Translations under genes and position numbers: made by a program
In this document: positions 31,753 to 42,260 of the stretch, piece after piece
Layout of the letters: the number at the start of each line of letters is the position of its first letter
Position numbering within the stretch: the stretch's first letter is position 1
Assembly (NCBI RefSeq): GCF_022682495.2
Contig: NC_071390.1
Span: 106,440,294 to 106,504,293, forward strand
From: Desmodus rotundus
Lineage: Eukaryota; Chordata; Mammalia; Chiroptera; Phyllostomidae
DNA: 64,000 nucleotides
Direction: 5' to 3'
Notes under the pieces: model-generated
Told to the model about the DNA's origin: nothing
Seen by the model: the letters and a program-made list of their open reading frames with translations, nothing else
The model's database searches: none

Positions 31753-32964
31753 TTCTGCCATTATGAGTATAAATTTCTGTCATGTTTCTTTTCCAAAAGA
31801 ATTATTTGCCTTACAAACTCAGCCACAGAAGAGTCATAGCTACTCACATTCTATAAGAGAGAGCGGGTTTCCACTTCTGTGACCTACTATGAGATGCCTG
31901 CTTCCTGTATGGACACTTTCCTTGTGTCCTAGGTAGTGGAGAGGGACAGGGGAGGGTAGAATGATCAGTATTTTTCCCTAATGATTCATGATTCATTTTC
32001 TGTCTTTCAACAGAAGTTGAACAATACGACTACTGCCTTTAGCTTATAAGATTCTCCTTACATCCTGAGAAATTTGTATTTTCAGGTGTGCTTTCAAAAA
32101 TAAATACCCTGGTGGACTTTAGTATTATTCACACTTTTTACTCCCCCTTCTGTAAAAGGATTATCCATCACCACCTTTCCCACAAATCCCCCTAGAAGGA
32201 AGCTTTAGTTGTTCCTTTAAGCTCAGTGGGATGCTGCTTTTCTGCTCTCTCCTGTGACACGCAGGAGAGATCCATGGCCAAAGTCCCACTTCCAGAATTA
32301 AAACATTCCTGCCATACCTGAGTCTGGCTCTGATGCTCGCATGTGTGTTTAGTGTGCCTTGTAATTTTCGGTTGAAGGCTGGTCGTGATGGACTGGGTAA
32401 AAGGAACCAAATACTGGTTCCTGTGGAGGTGTGTGCTTGTGAATTTCTACTCATGTACACTGCGCAACTCCGTATCCGCCTGTCTGTCTTGCCAATGTTG
32501 AGGGTGGTGGTTTGTCCTGGGACCTCAGTTTTTTGCTGAATCTAAGAGGAGTTGTTGATTTTAATTCTGCTTAGCTTTTTTTTTTTTTTTCTTGTTGTTA
32601 GGCTGGATTGATGACTTTGTGGTCAATCTTTTACCAAGAAATCCATTGTTACTCCTTAAAGAGGTGTATGAAAGTCATAAAATATTTAGTAAGGACACAT
32701 TTTGGTAGAGAGATGAAGATTCTACATCTAAACACAAACTGATTCATTTTTCCTTCTTCCACATTGCCATTAAACACTTCTCAAATGTATCTTCAAAATT
32801 GAATTTGGTTAATGTTAGAAAACTTTAAGAGGAACATTGAAGGAACAAGAGTGAACACTGGAGCACTTCCAAACCTCAAAAATTAGATATTGAAGTTGGC
32901 AGTGAAATTTGAGGATTCCTTAGTCAGGAACAGACAAGTTTGGTGTTCTGTGACTATATTATCA
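31753..32964. other. Anonymous non-coding stretch
   Basis: No repeat or gene is recognised apart from a T run at about 32577-32590. Confidence 0.4.
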
Positions 32965-33125
32965 AATTACGTACTCTTCGAGGACGGAGTAAACATCTTG
33001 TTGCAACATGTGATGTTGCCAATGAACATTAACAATAATGGTTTCAGCCCTATTCTCATTGCCTAGCACAGCACCTGGCCCACAATGGGTTTCCTAAAAG
33101 AAAAAGGAAAATGAATGGACTCTAT
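32965..33125 (+). mobile_element. L2 3' terminus, sense
   Basis: 'attgcctagcacagcacctg' and 'gcccacaatggg' followed by an 'aaaatgaatggac' tail match the end of L2 (GCCTAGCACAGTGCCTGGCACATAGTAGG...AATGAATG). Confidence 0.65.
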
Positions 33126-34079
33126 TATGTAAAGCACACTGCCCAGATTTTCTTTCTTTGCACCAGAAAATAGAATTTAAGGACACAGGCCTACATTTGT
33201 ACAATTAGCCGAAGTTAATTATTAGAAATAACCCTTCTAATATTTTTGAGAGCATTTGCTGAGAAAAGTCAAGCACTTTCTTTCCCATCAAATATTTAAG
33301 ATTGGGAAGATTTAATTTTAATCCTACTTAAAAGCACTTGGGTCAACTATAAAATTATATTTAAAAATCACTTCACAAGATTTTCTTTTGGGAAGATTAT
33401 CCTGCGAAGCTTAAAAAAAGAAGCACATCATAATGTGAGGGACCCTTCTACGGTTATAGTCACTCCATGGCTTTGCTAAAGACCATTAACCTTGTCCCAG
33501 AGATAATCCACTTGTAATATTCACTGTTTCCCTGGATCTTAAAGTAAAATATGAGCAAATTTGTACTTACTTTTTTTCTAATGGTTTCTTTTTTAAATAT
33601 AATTTATATTTAGAGGTGGAAATTAAATTAAAAAAAACAAGAGTGTACCAATATGAGAGCTTAAAGCAAAAGTCAGGTGTTGGAATACACCTCTATAAAG
33701 GTGGATCCAAAGTGGCTAAGAAATACAGTTCTCCTAATTAACCAATCGATTTCCAGGTCCAGCTCCTACTCAAGTTCAAAGCCAGACAAGTTAAAGTTAA
33801 TCAAGTGCAAAACAGCTTAAATGAATACATTGAAAGTGGAGGGACAGCCAAGTAGAGGAACCCTGAGGCTGACACTCATCCCCTCTTGCCACACCCCCCT
33901 CCCCCTTGGGCTCTGTGAGCTGTTTGGAAGAGAATTGCCATTGAAGTTCCTCCCTCTTAAGGGACTTCATGCTCCGGCACCTCCACCCAGGAGCACAAGG
34001 AGCTGTTGATGAGAGAAGCCAGCCATCGAGGATGCAATTCTGCACAGATACTTCCACCAAAATGGATTATTTCAGCCTC
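33126..34079. other. Anonymous stretch
   Basis: No repeat family or gene is recognised. Open frames on opposite strands at 33797-34060 and 33821-34009 overlap and lack domains. Confidence 0.4.
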
Positions 34080-35060
34080 GTTGGTCACAGATTCTGTAGT
34101 TTTCCAGTGATTCATCTTACTATTAATAATGTCAGAGAATTTTAGGCCCTTGAATTAAATAATGATAAATAGGAGCCAGGGAGAGCACCAGGCTGAGGCA
34201 GAGCTGTGTGTTTGAGCGTGCGGCACTATCAGGCCTGATAAATCAGATCCCCGAAACAGTTTATAAAGTCCTGAATTGATGTGACTGTTGGTGAGGGACA
34301 GAATTACTGTTACAAAATAGGCCTGCGGCCTACACTGTATGAAAGCTGAGGAAAGCCTTTTCTACAAACGCTGTGTCTGTGTAAGAAATGGTTGTAATGA
34401 GAGCTGAGGGAGCCACAGCGGGGAGTAATGTGGTTCTGTGACCTCAGGGGCAACTGGTCAGGGTAGGAGGCTCCTCAGGGGCTGGAGGACCCAGAGCTGG
34501 CAGGGATGGGGTAAGGGTGGTCACAGGCTGCTCATTTATAGTCTAAAAGAGTGAGGACCCAGGCCCCACAGGGGAGCGAAGGCCGGTTGAAAGCGAGAGC
34601 GGAGGCCTTCCAGTTCCACATGGAGGCGTTTACAGATTCCTGGTCAGAGGAAGGCAGCCCCAGGGGACATCACTCTCTGTGTCCCAGGCCAGGCCTCATC
34701 AGCCCAGCCAGGCCTTGAGGAGATCATGCTAAACCCCCACGTGCCCTCCTATCCACACACATATGACAGTTGTCGACTTAAATGAATGAAATAAATGGAA
34801 ATAAAGCTCATTTATTTTTCCTAAACATTTCTGTAACTGATGACAGCTTTGGAAATGTTCGGATTGCATGAGGCAGAGAGAGATGTGAAAATGTGCTAAT
34901 TTATAGGTGTTATTAAAATGTGGTTTTAATTATTGGAGGCACTATCCTAAAAGTTAAGGTTCTGATTTGTTTGATGGTGGAAAAGGTCAGTCTTTCAACA
35001 TTTCCCTAATGAGTTCACCGTGGACTTGATTAACTAAATAGACCCTTGAGCGTCTTCTGA
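34080..35060. other. Repeat-poor stretch, candidate conserved non-coding element
   Basis: No interspersed repeat is visible for about 1 kb. Contains a 14-bp perfect palindrome 'tatcaggcctgata' (34227-34240), a nearby small inverted repeat 'taggcc-tgc-ggccta' (34318-34332) and several AT-rich homeodomain-like cores. Texture is like that of vertebrate developmental enhancers, but conservation cannot be seen from one genome. Confidence 0.2.
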
Positions 35061-35744
35061 ATGTGGCAACACTGAGCTTGCTACAATTTCTCCTCCTTCT
35101 CATTCATTTAAGAGATTTTTACAGATGTTCCATCTTGAGAAGATTAAAGCAGATAAACAAAATAACAGGCTTTTTCACCTAGTTTCTCTTTTTTCAGGCT
35201 TTTGTGAATGCCTGGAGTAAAATGGAGACAGGACTCCAGCTCCAAAGTAAATTCCACAACCTGATGATAGAAAAATACACAACCAAAATAGCTAGAAGTT
35301 ATTTAAACTCAATATATAAGTAAATGTTGATGTATACATTATTTGGCAACATGACAGGAAGAGCTTTAGGGTTTAATGGGAGATTTGCAGTTTTTTTGGT
35401 GGGTCTGTTGGAGATTTTTAAGAAAAAAGGGTTCAATATCGTTATTACTTGGTGTTTCATTTATCTTTTGATCAGAGCAGAATTCTCTCAAAGACCATTA
35501 AGTAGACCCTCAGTGAGAGAAGGTCTCCATAAATAAAGTCACATCTTAACCTGGATGGCTACAATTATAGTGTTTCTCAGTGTAAAGGACCCAGAAGACC
35601 AGAACATCATTGGTGGAGAAGACGGGTGTTTGTGCCCTAAATGACATTTTCTTTATTGTCTCAAAATGAGCTATTCACTCAGTCCTTGTTGCTTGATTTT
35701 TAATCCTATATCCCATCATTGATTTGATATGTTTTTGCAGAAAT
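35061..35744. other. Anonymous stretch
   Basis: No repeat or gene is recognised. Confidence 0.4.
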
Positions 35745-35950
35745 AATAGCTACTATTTATTGATCACATACACCATTGCAGACAAAATATATACATTATC
35801 ATCAATCTTCAAATGGTGTTATTATCAACATTTTATAGAAAGGCCCAAAGAGATTGAATGGGTTGCCCAAGGTTATAGGGATGGTAAGTGATGAAGCTGA
35901 CTTGAAACCAGATCTGCCTCTCTCCAAAGTAATTGTTTTCCTACAAAATG
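35745..35950 (-). mobile_element. MIR SINE, antisense
   Basis: 'tactatttattgatcacata', 'cattttatagaaaggcccaa' and 'ggttgcccaaggttataggg' keep the antisense MIR order (ATTTTACAGATGAGGAAAC..., CTTGCCCAAGGTCACAC). Confidence 0.7.
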
Positions 35951-36927
35951 CAGGCAAGTACAGGCCTACTGAAATAGAAAGTGGCATAACTTAAACATTG
36001 CAGTTCTTGCCCATAATTACGAGGCCAAACATGCGCAGATGAGCCACTTTTGTAAATGTTCGTTATTTCCTGTTGTAATTAGAATTTTTCAAAGATGTCA
36101 TCTAAATTTACAGCATACCTCTGCTCATGACATAGTGGAAATTCATCAAGATGAGTGGGCTGTCGACAAAAAACAACCTGACAGTATATTTATGTGCTAT
36201 TTTTTTTAAATAACTGATCAGAAATGCTAGGCTTACGGTGCCCAGACAAAATATTGCCATAAGACAATCAGTCTCATGATTTAGCAAATAAATTGGATTT
36301 CATTTCAATCATCTAAATATTTAAGGTCAATAAGATGGATTTCATATTGTGTCCTAATCATTAATAAATCCTGACTTCTCCTCAGAATATGATGCTGCTT
36401 TGGACTTAATTAGATCCATGCACTTCCCCCTGGAATAAAGAACAAAAAGATGATAATTCTCAGTACCCAAACTATATGGTTTTATTATTTCCAACTAAGA
36501 ATAACTTGAACAGCCTGCTGATTACTTTTCCAAAATTATGATCAGAAAGGTTCTAAATAAAAATTCTAAAACCAAAAATTGAGTATAAGTTGTCTAATTT
36601 TTAAAAGGATGTTATTAGTTCTATAAAAGTGAAATGCATTCATTATAAAAATCCAATTAATACAGAAAATATTGAGAAGAAATTAGAAATTCTCAGAAAT
36701 ATCAACACCCATTCCCCCCACCAAATATAATGACTGTTACTATTTTGGCTGGACACTTTTCTAGTTAACTCTTTAGGTATATCCACACTTTAGATACATC
36801 GACAATACCATATATGATGCTTTATAATGTGTTTTACTTCACACACAATATGCTATCAACACTTAATATGCACTGTGAAAAAGTTGAAAAAACTCTCAGG
36901 AGAATCCTGCTGTGAGTTAGGTATTTC
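35951..36927. other. Repeat-poor stretch, candidate conserved element in its first half
   Basis: 36000-36430 is repeat-free and rich in ATTA/TAAT cores ('cataattacg', 'tgtaattag', 'cattaataaa', 'cttaattaga'). 36600-36900 recalls an ancient interspersed repeat ('tgttactattttggctggac', 'aatgtgttttacttcacac'), but I cannot name the family. Confidence 0.25.
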
Positions 36928-36940
36928 TTCTCTGTCTCTG

Positions 36941-36984
<44 letters not shown>

Positions 36985-37043
36985 CATCTTCATTGTTATC
37001 TCCTTCTCTGTCTGTATGTCTATCTCTCTCCCTCCCTCCAACG
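36928..37043. repeat. (TCTCTG)n-(TC)n compound microsatellite
   Basis: About six TCTGTC-type hexamers run into about a dozen TC units, then a degenerate TC-rich tail. Both strands are open in long frames (Ser-Leu repeats on plus, Arg-Glu/Arg-Asp on minus), which are simple-repeat translations and not genes. Confidence 0.9.
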
Positions 37044-37054
37044 AGAAGATATGA

Positions 37055-37232
37055 CAAATGCAACCATCTACAACCAGGAAGAGAGTTCTCACCAGAACCT
37101 GACCGTAGCAGCACCCTTTTCTCAGACTCCCAGATTCTAGAATCATGGCGAATAAATTCCTGTGTTTATAAGCCACCAAGTTTGTATGAGCTGACTAGAT
37201 ATACTTAGAACAGAGCCTACAAATGTTAAGAT
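37055..37232 (+). mobile_element. MLT1-type LTR 3' end, sense
   Basis: 'agttctcaccagaacctgac', 'cgaataaattcctgtgttta' and 'taagccaccaagtttgtatg' match the 3' end of an MLT1A-like LTR, including its AATAAA signal. The 5' part was lost or replaced by the adjacent microsatellite. Confidence 0.6.
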
Positions 37233-38096
37233 TCACATCAAGAAAAAAGACCTTCATAAGGAAATGCACTTTCTGATGTCAGAAAGGTATTCTGCTGTCC
37301 AAAATGCCTTTTCCCACTTGTTTTTAATAAAATAGATTGGAAAACTGAACCAAGAAGATGCCAATCCTCAACTCAGAAAATTAAGTGAGTACCACTCCAG
37401 AGTTTCATCATTTCATGGTTTCCAAAGTTACATTTAATTATCTAAAATGTTCTAGTCATACTTACCAGTGTATCAGTGATATCTGAGCAAAGTTTCTCTG
37501 AATGCAAGATGAGAGGAATTACAACTTCTTGGTGGCTATAACTTCAGTAGAATCTTTTACCAGAAAAAAAAGTTAAATGATATATGTCGCTATTGCAACA
37601 TATTTTCCTGATTCCATCACAAAGGAAGAAAAAAGATAGCATTTTATAAAGAAAAAGAATCTTGGATATACATGAAGTCTATCAAATAATGAATTCTGGT
37701 CTACTTCTGCCTTTCCACTTCTCTTAGCTGATATCAGTTATGGTTTTTCTCTATTATTGAAGACCAGCATTGGGGAGATGACATTAATGCAATCAACATA
37801 ATTTCATCAGGTTCATTTTTCTTACTTTCAGTATGTGCTGAAAAGCATTGAAAGCATTCTGAAAAAAAAAAAGAGAACTCTTTTGAAATCCTTCTCAAGT
37901 TACAAACCAAAAAAAGTGTTTAATTTATACTGCCTCTCTTTGCCTTGTAAATATGCTCTGCCACTTAGGTAACATCTCCTCCTATAACACACAGCATTGA
38001 CGGGTTTGGGGTTTTGTTTGGGGGGGAGGGATATGGTACTGTATATGTGTTATGAAGTGCACTGACCTAGTTAAGATGATCACTTCCCATGTTAGA
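37233..38096. other. Anonymous A+T-rich stretch
   Basis: No repeat or gene is recognised before the target duplication of HAL1 copy 3. Confidence 0.4.
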
Positions 38097-40036
38097 AAAG
38101 ATAGGTCAGCCCCAGGACCTTCCAGCCAAGATGGAGGCATAGATAGATACACTTTGTCTCCTCACAAAACCAAAAGGACAACAACAAATTTAAAAACAAA
38201 CAATAACCAGGACTGCCAGAAAACTGGACTGTATGGAAGTCTGACAACCAAAGAGTTAAAGAAGAAACCTTCATTCAGAGTGGTAGGAGGGGCAAAGATG
38301 GGCAGCTGCAGTAGAGAGGATGCACAGCAGGGCGGCAGCTGGTGGAGTGGGTGGTCCTCATTTGCAGGCAGATAAACTGAGAGGAACAGCTGGGGAGTGA
38401 GACTGTGGAACCTAGGGTTCCAGTATAAGAAAAGAAAGCCTCCAAACCTCTGACTGTAAAAACCTGTGAGGTTTGCAGTGGTAAGACAAATTCCCAGCCT
38501 CACAGGAGAGTTGGTTGGAGAGACCCATGGGGTCCTAGAATGTACACAAGCCCACCCACCCACGAATCAGCACCAGAAGGCCCCAATTTGCTTGTGGATA
38601 GTGGAGGAAGTAACTGAAAGCCAGCTGAGAGCTGAGCAAGCAGCATCATTCCCTCTCAGACCCCTCTTCCACATACAGCACCACAACTCAGAGAGGTGGG
38701 TTGCCCTACCCTGGTGAATACCTACGGCTCCGGCCCTTATAATGTAATAGGTGTGCCAAGCCAAAGAAATATGGCCAAAATGAAAGAACAGATCAAAGCT
38801 CCAGAAAAAATACAGCTAAGCAATAAAGAGATAGCCAACCTGTCAGATGCAGAGTTCAAAACACTGGTTATCAGGATGCTCACAGAAATGGTTGAGTATG
38901 GTCACAAAATAAAGGAAAAAGCTAAGGCTATGCAAAGTGAGGTAAAGGGAAATATACAGGGAACCAATAGTGACAGGAAGGAAATGGACTCAAATCAACA
39001 GTGTGGACCAGAAGGAAGAAAGAAACATTCAACCAGAACAAATGAAGATACCAGAATTCAAAAAAAAAAAAAAAAAAAAGAGAGGCTTAGGAACCTCTGG
39101 GACAACTTTAAATGTTCCAACATCCAAATCATAGGGGTCCCAGAAGAAGAAGAGGAAGAGCAAGAAATTGAAAACTTATTTGAAAAAATAATGAAGAACT
39201 TCCAAAATTTGTCAAAGGAGATAGATTTCCAGGAAGCCCAGGAAGCCCAGAGAGTCCCAAAGAAGTTGGGCTCAAGGAAGCGCACACCAAGGCACATCAT
39301 AATTCCATTACCCAAGATTAAAGACAAGGAGAGAATCTTAAGAGCAGCAAGAGAAAAGGAGACAGTTACCTACAAAGGAGTTCCCATAAGACTATCAGCT
39401 GATTTCTCAAAAGAAACCTTATTGCAAACAAGAAGGGGCTGGAAAGAAATATTCAAAGTCATGAAAGGCAAGGACCTACATCCAAGATGACTCTATCCAG
39501 CAAAGCTATCATTTTAGAATGGAAGGCCAGATAAAGTGCTTCCCAGATAAGGTCAAGCTAAAGGTGTTCATCATCACCCAGCCCATATTATATGAAATGT
39601 TAAAGAGACTTATCTAAGAAAAATAAGATCAAAACTATGAACAGTAAAATGACAACAAATTTACAGCTATTAACAACCGAACCTAAAAAACAAACAAAGA
39701 GCCAGACTAAGCAAACAACTAGAACAGGAACAGAATGACAGCAATGGAGATCATATGGAGGGTTATTAATGGGGGAGGGGAGAATGGGGGGGAAGATACA
39801 GGGAATAAGAAGCATAAATGGTAGGTACAAAATAGACAGGGGTAGGTTAAGCATAGTATAGATAATAGAGAAGCCAAAGAACTTGTATGTATGACCCATG
39901 GACATGAACACTAAGGGTGGGAATGCTGGTGGGAGGGGGGAGGAAGGGTGAACAGGAATAAAGGGAAGGAAAAAATGGGACACCTGTAATAGCATAATCA
40001 ATAAAATACACTTGAAAAAAAGGAAAGATAGGTCAG
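38097..40036 (+). mobile_element. HAL1: HAL1-like half-L1 retrotransposon, copy 3, with target-site duplications
   Basis: Bounded by the identical 13-bp repeat 'aaagataggtcag' (38097-38109 and 40024-40036). The element is about 38110-40023 (1,914 bp): 5' UTR, ORF1, G-rich 3' UTR, 'gggacacctgtaatagcat' and an A-rich end. No ORF2. Leader and 3' UTR match copy 2 closely along their whole length, placing both in one subfamily. The YY1-like core at the start is altered (AAGATGGAGGC). Confidence 0.85.
38771..39617 (+). pseudogene. ORF1 of HAL1 copy 3, truncated by one stop
   Basis: Begins MAKMKEQIKAPEK (ATG at 38771) and is open to a TGA at 39488-39490, 240 codons. It contains the coiled-coil region, an RRM beginning NIQIIGVPE, the RVPKK/RHIII segment, and the conserved block ERILRAAREK..TYKGVPIRLSADFS that copy 1 lacks. 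The stop replaces a leucine codon seen in copy 2. Further on, an insertion near 39512 shifts the frame, so the last ~42 codons are lost. An A run at 39061-39079 adds a lysine string in the coiled-coil region. The upstream extension of the frame to 38696 is 5' UTR. Confidence 0.8.
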
Positions 40037-40470
40037 GGAACTTAGCACAATGGTTAAACATATGTATTCTGGAGTCCTGCTGGAGTCCAATCCTCCCCAA
40101 CACTAGTACCCATGTGACCTTGGGCAGCTACTTAACCATTCTGTGCCCAGTTCACCCTAGGCAAAGCAGAGATAATGTATGAAGTTGAATGCATTAATAT
40201 TTTTTAAAGATTTTATTTATTTTATTTTTAGAGAGAGAGAGGAAGGGAGGGAGGTAAAGAAACATTGTGTGGTTGCCTCTCACACACCCCCTACTGGGGA
40301 CCTGGCCCACAACACAGGTATGTGCCCTGAATGGGAATTGAACCAGTGACCCTTTGGTTTGCAGGCTGGCACTCAATCGACTAAGCCACACCATCCAGGG
40401 CAAATGCATTAATATTTTAAAGAGCTGAAACCTGTGCCTGGTATAATCAGCATTACTTGTGTTGCCTAAT
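40037..40470 (+). mobile_element. MIR SINE split by a VES
   Basis: 'cttagcacaatggttaaaca', 'tgtattctggagtcctgctg' and 'tgtgaccttgggcagctact' give the MIR 5' part and core (to about 40187). After the inserted VES, 'gaaacctgtgcctggtataa' completes the 3' end. Its start directly abuts HAL1 copy 3. Confidence 0.7.
40188..40418 (-). mobile_element. VES SINE, antisense, with 16-bp target-site duplications
   Basis: 'aatgcattaatatttt' occurs at 40188-40203 and 40403-40418. Between them lies a complete VES on the minus strand: tail 'taaagattttatttatttta', core, B box complement 'ggaattgaaccagtg', and the start complement 'ccacaccatccagggc'. Insertion was into the MIR. Confidence 0.9.
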
Positions 40471-40799
40471 AAAATATACACATAAACAATCTGATTATGG
40501 ACATAATCACTTCTGCTGCTGAAAAAGCAGCCCTGTGGGTTCCTTATATCACATCTTCATCTCCCGTAGGTGTCAACCTCCAGCACCTTCACAGGTCAGC
40601 ATTACTTTGATGACCCTAATTCAGTGAGGTCAAGAGAAGGAAATCTCTTACTAGATCATGGTACAATGGATCATATGTAGAAAAAGTCCATCAATATAAT
40701 TTTGAAGATGAGTGATGTATTTTAATTTTAATGAAATCATAAACCTGACGTAAATTCTACCTATTGCCTGCTCCATTCTTTCTGATTCTAGTAGTCTTC
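40471..40799. other. Anonymous stretch
   Basis: No repeat or gene is recognised. Confidence 0.4.
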
Positions 40800-40863
40800 A
40801 GAGAGAGAGAGCAAGAGCGAGAATGAGAGTAAGAGAGAGAGAAAGAAAGAGGAGAGAGAGGAA
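40800..40863. repeat. (GA)n-rich purine tract
   Basis: Degenerate GA/GAAA repeats. Confidence 0.85.
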
Positions 40864-41406
40864 ACAATTTCACTATGCTGTGAAGGCTCGAGTTATGGAA
40901 AAAGTTCAAAGAAAATGATTTCAGGAAGAAAGAATATAGCATTTCCTTAGTTTGATAATGTTAACACATGGAACTGTTCTTTAAACAGAAGTATTTCAGG
41001 GTGAGGACTTATATAAGTTCAAAAGAATTTTTAAATTATTTACAAGTGGTTGATCCATACTGGGAAATAAGAAATAAAGGATGCTCAGTTAACAGCCCCC
41101 TAGAACTACTGTGATGTTTATAAAACATATCTGATTAATACTGAGGACGTTTTAAGAATTCTGAATTCAGTGAGTTCTTGTAAGATGTGGCATAGTACAT
41201 TTTCATATAATTTTATGTAAACCAATAAAGACATAAAGAAGCCAACTTATTTTTGATGATTTTTCAAAAAGTTCACTGAATCACATAATATTTTGTTCCA
41301 GCATGCAATTACTTCCTTTTTTTAAACCTGAGAAGCAAACATAGAGCCACAAATACACAGACATGTGATTGTTGTGTTGGCAGAAAAAATAATTTTTATA
41401 TATATA
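40864..41406. other. Anonymous A+T-rich stretch
   Basis: No repeat or gene is recognised. Confidence 0.4.
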
Positions 41407-41612
41407 TAGGGTCCAGCAGAAGTAACGCCTGCTTGAGTGTTGTTGGTAGGGTACATGAATGTCTCTCACAAGATGGACACCAACTTGAACGTTTTACCTA
41501 AAATGTCATGTGTGCCTGAGTGTGATATTGTTACATTACAGAACTACATGCTTATGATTTATAATAAAAGATTTTGAAATAAAAAAGCAGCCTTATTTGT
41601 GCTGGACCACAT
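41407..41612. mobile_element. Mariner-like MITE (about 200 bp)
   Basis: The left end 'ggtccagcagaagtaacgcc' and right end 'ggccttatttgtgctggacc'-like text (in sequence 'cagccttatttgtgctggac') are inverted repeats: about 20 of 25 positions match when one is reverse-complemented. A TA precedes the left end (41407-41408). The interior has no transposase frame; 'aataaaagattttgaaataa' near the right end recalls the 3' end of a mariner gene. Right target site is not preserved, so the exact end is uncertain. Confidence 0.55.
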
Positions 41613-42260
41613 TTACATATATAATCTGCAAGAAGTAAAACTAATACCTCAGAAAATATTGAGTCAACAGTTCAGAAAAGATTTACGAATGTCCTAAGAA
41701 TTATGAGAGATGCTATTAACTTGCCATAGTTTGTAATTAATATGCATAGGTAATCAATATGCACTGACTGAAGATTTATGCTGAGGAATCCAAACAATAA
41801 AAAAGGAATTAAATTACACAATATGAGCAGCTTCATTACTCACGTCTATGAAATATCCCAAGGCTTTCTCAGACATTTTGGACCAACCTGAAACTTATTT
41901 TTCTTAGACTTAAGTGCCATTACAGATAGCCCCTGCAACAAGATTAATCCTGTCAACGTAAAAAGAGATTGGACTAAATCTGCCCGGCTGGCTGATAAAC
42001 TCAGTAGAGGTTCCAAATACGTGAATCGCACCCAAAGGGAAAATATGGAACACTGATTTGGCAAATATCTAGAAAACCCACTGGGAATCCTGTATATCTA
42101 TTGGTAACTATCATCAACACGAGCATTTCAGAGAAACACAGCTTCATCTTAATTAGAGCCATTTCCAGACCAATGGAAGCTTGAGCGCTGAAGTAGAGTT
42201 GCTTATAACATTGAACAACATAACATAAAAGATAAACAATTACCAAGGAGTTAAAGTTGG
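41613..42260. other. Repeat-poor stretch, candidate conserved non-coding element
   Basis: No repeat signature. Even base composition and non-repetitive text at 41830-42230 resemble unique conserved DNA. Overlapping minus-strand open frames (72 and 81 codons) show no domain. Conservation is untested. Confidence 0.2.

Noticed and set aside
36928..37043. CRISPR-like array
   Set aside because: Simple hexamer/dinucleotide repeat without spacers; the genome is mammalian.
36856..37179. Arg/Glu/Asp-repeat protein on the minus strand and Ser/Leu-repeat protein on the plus strand
   Set aside because: Both are translations of the (TCTCTG)n-(TC)n microsatellite.
39600..40103. 167-codon minus-strand open frame
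   Set aside because: Antisense of the G-rich 3' UTR of HAL1 copy 3; the same pattern appears opposite the 3' UTR of copy 2.
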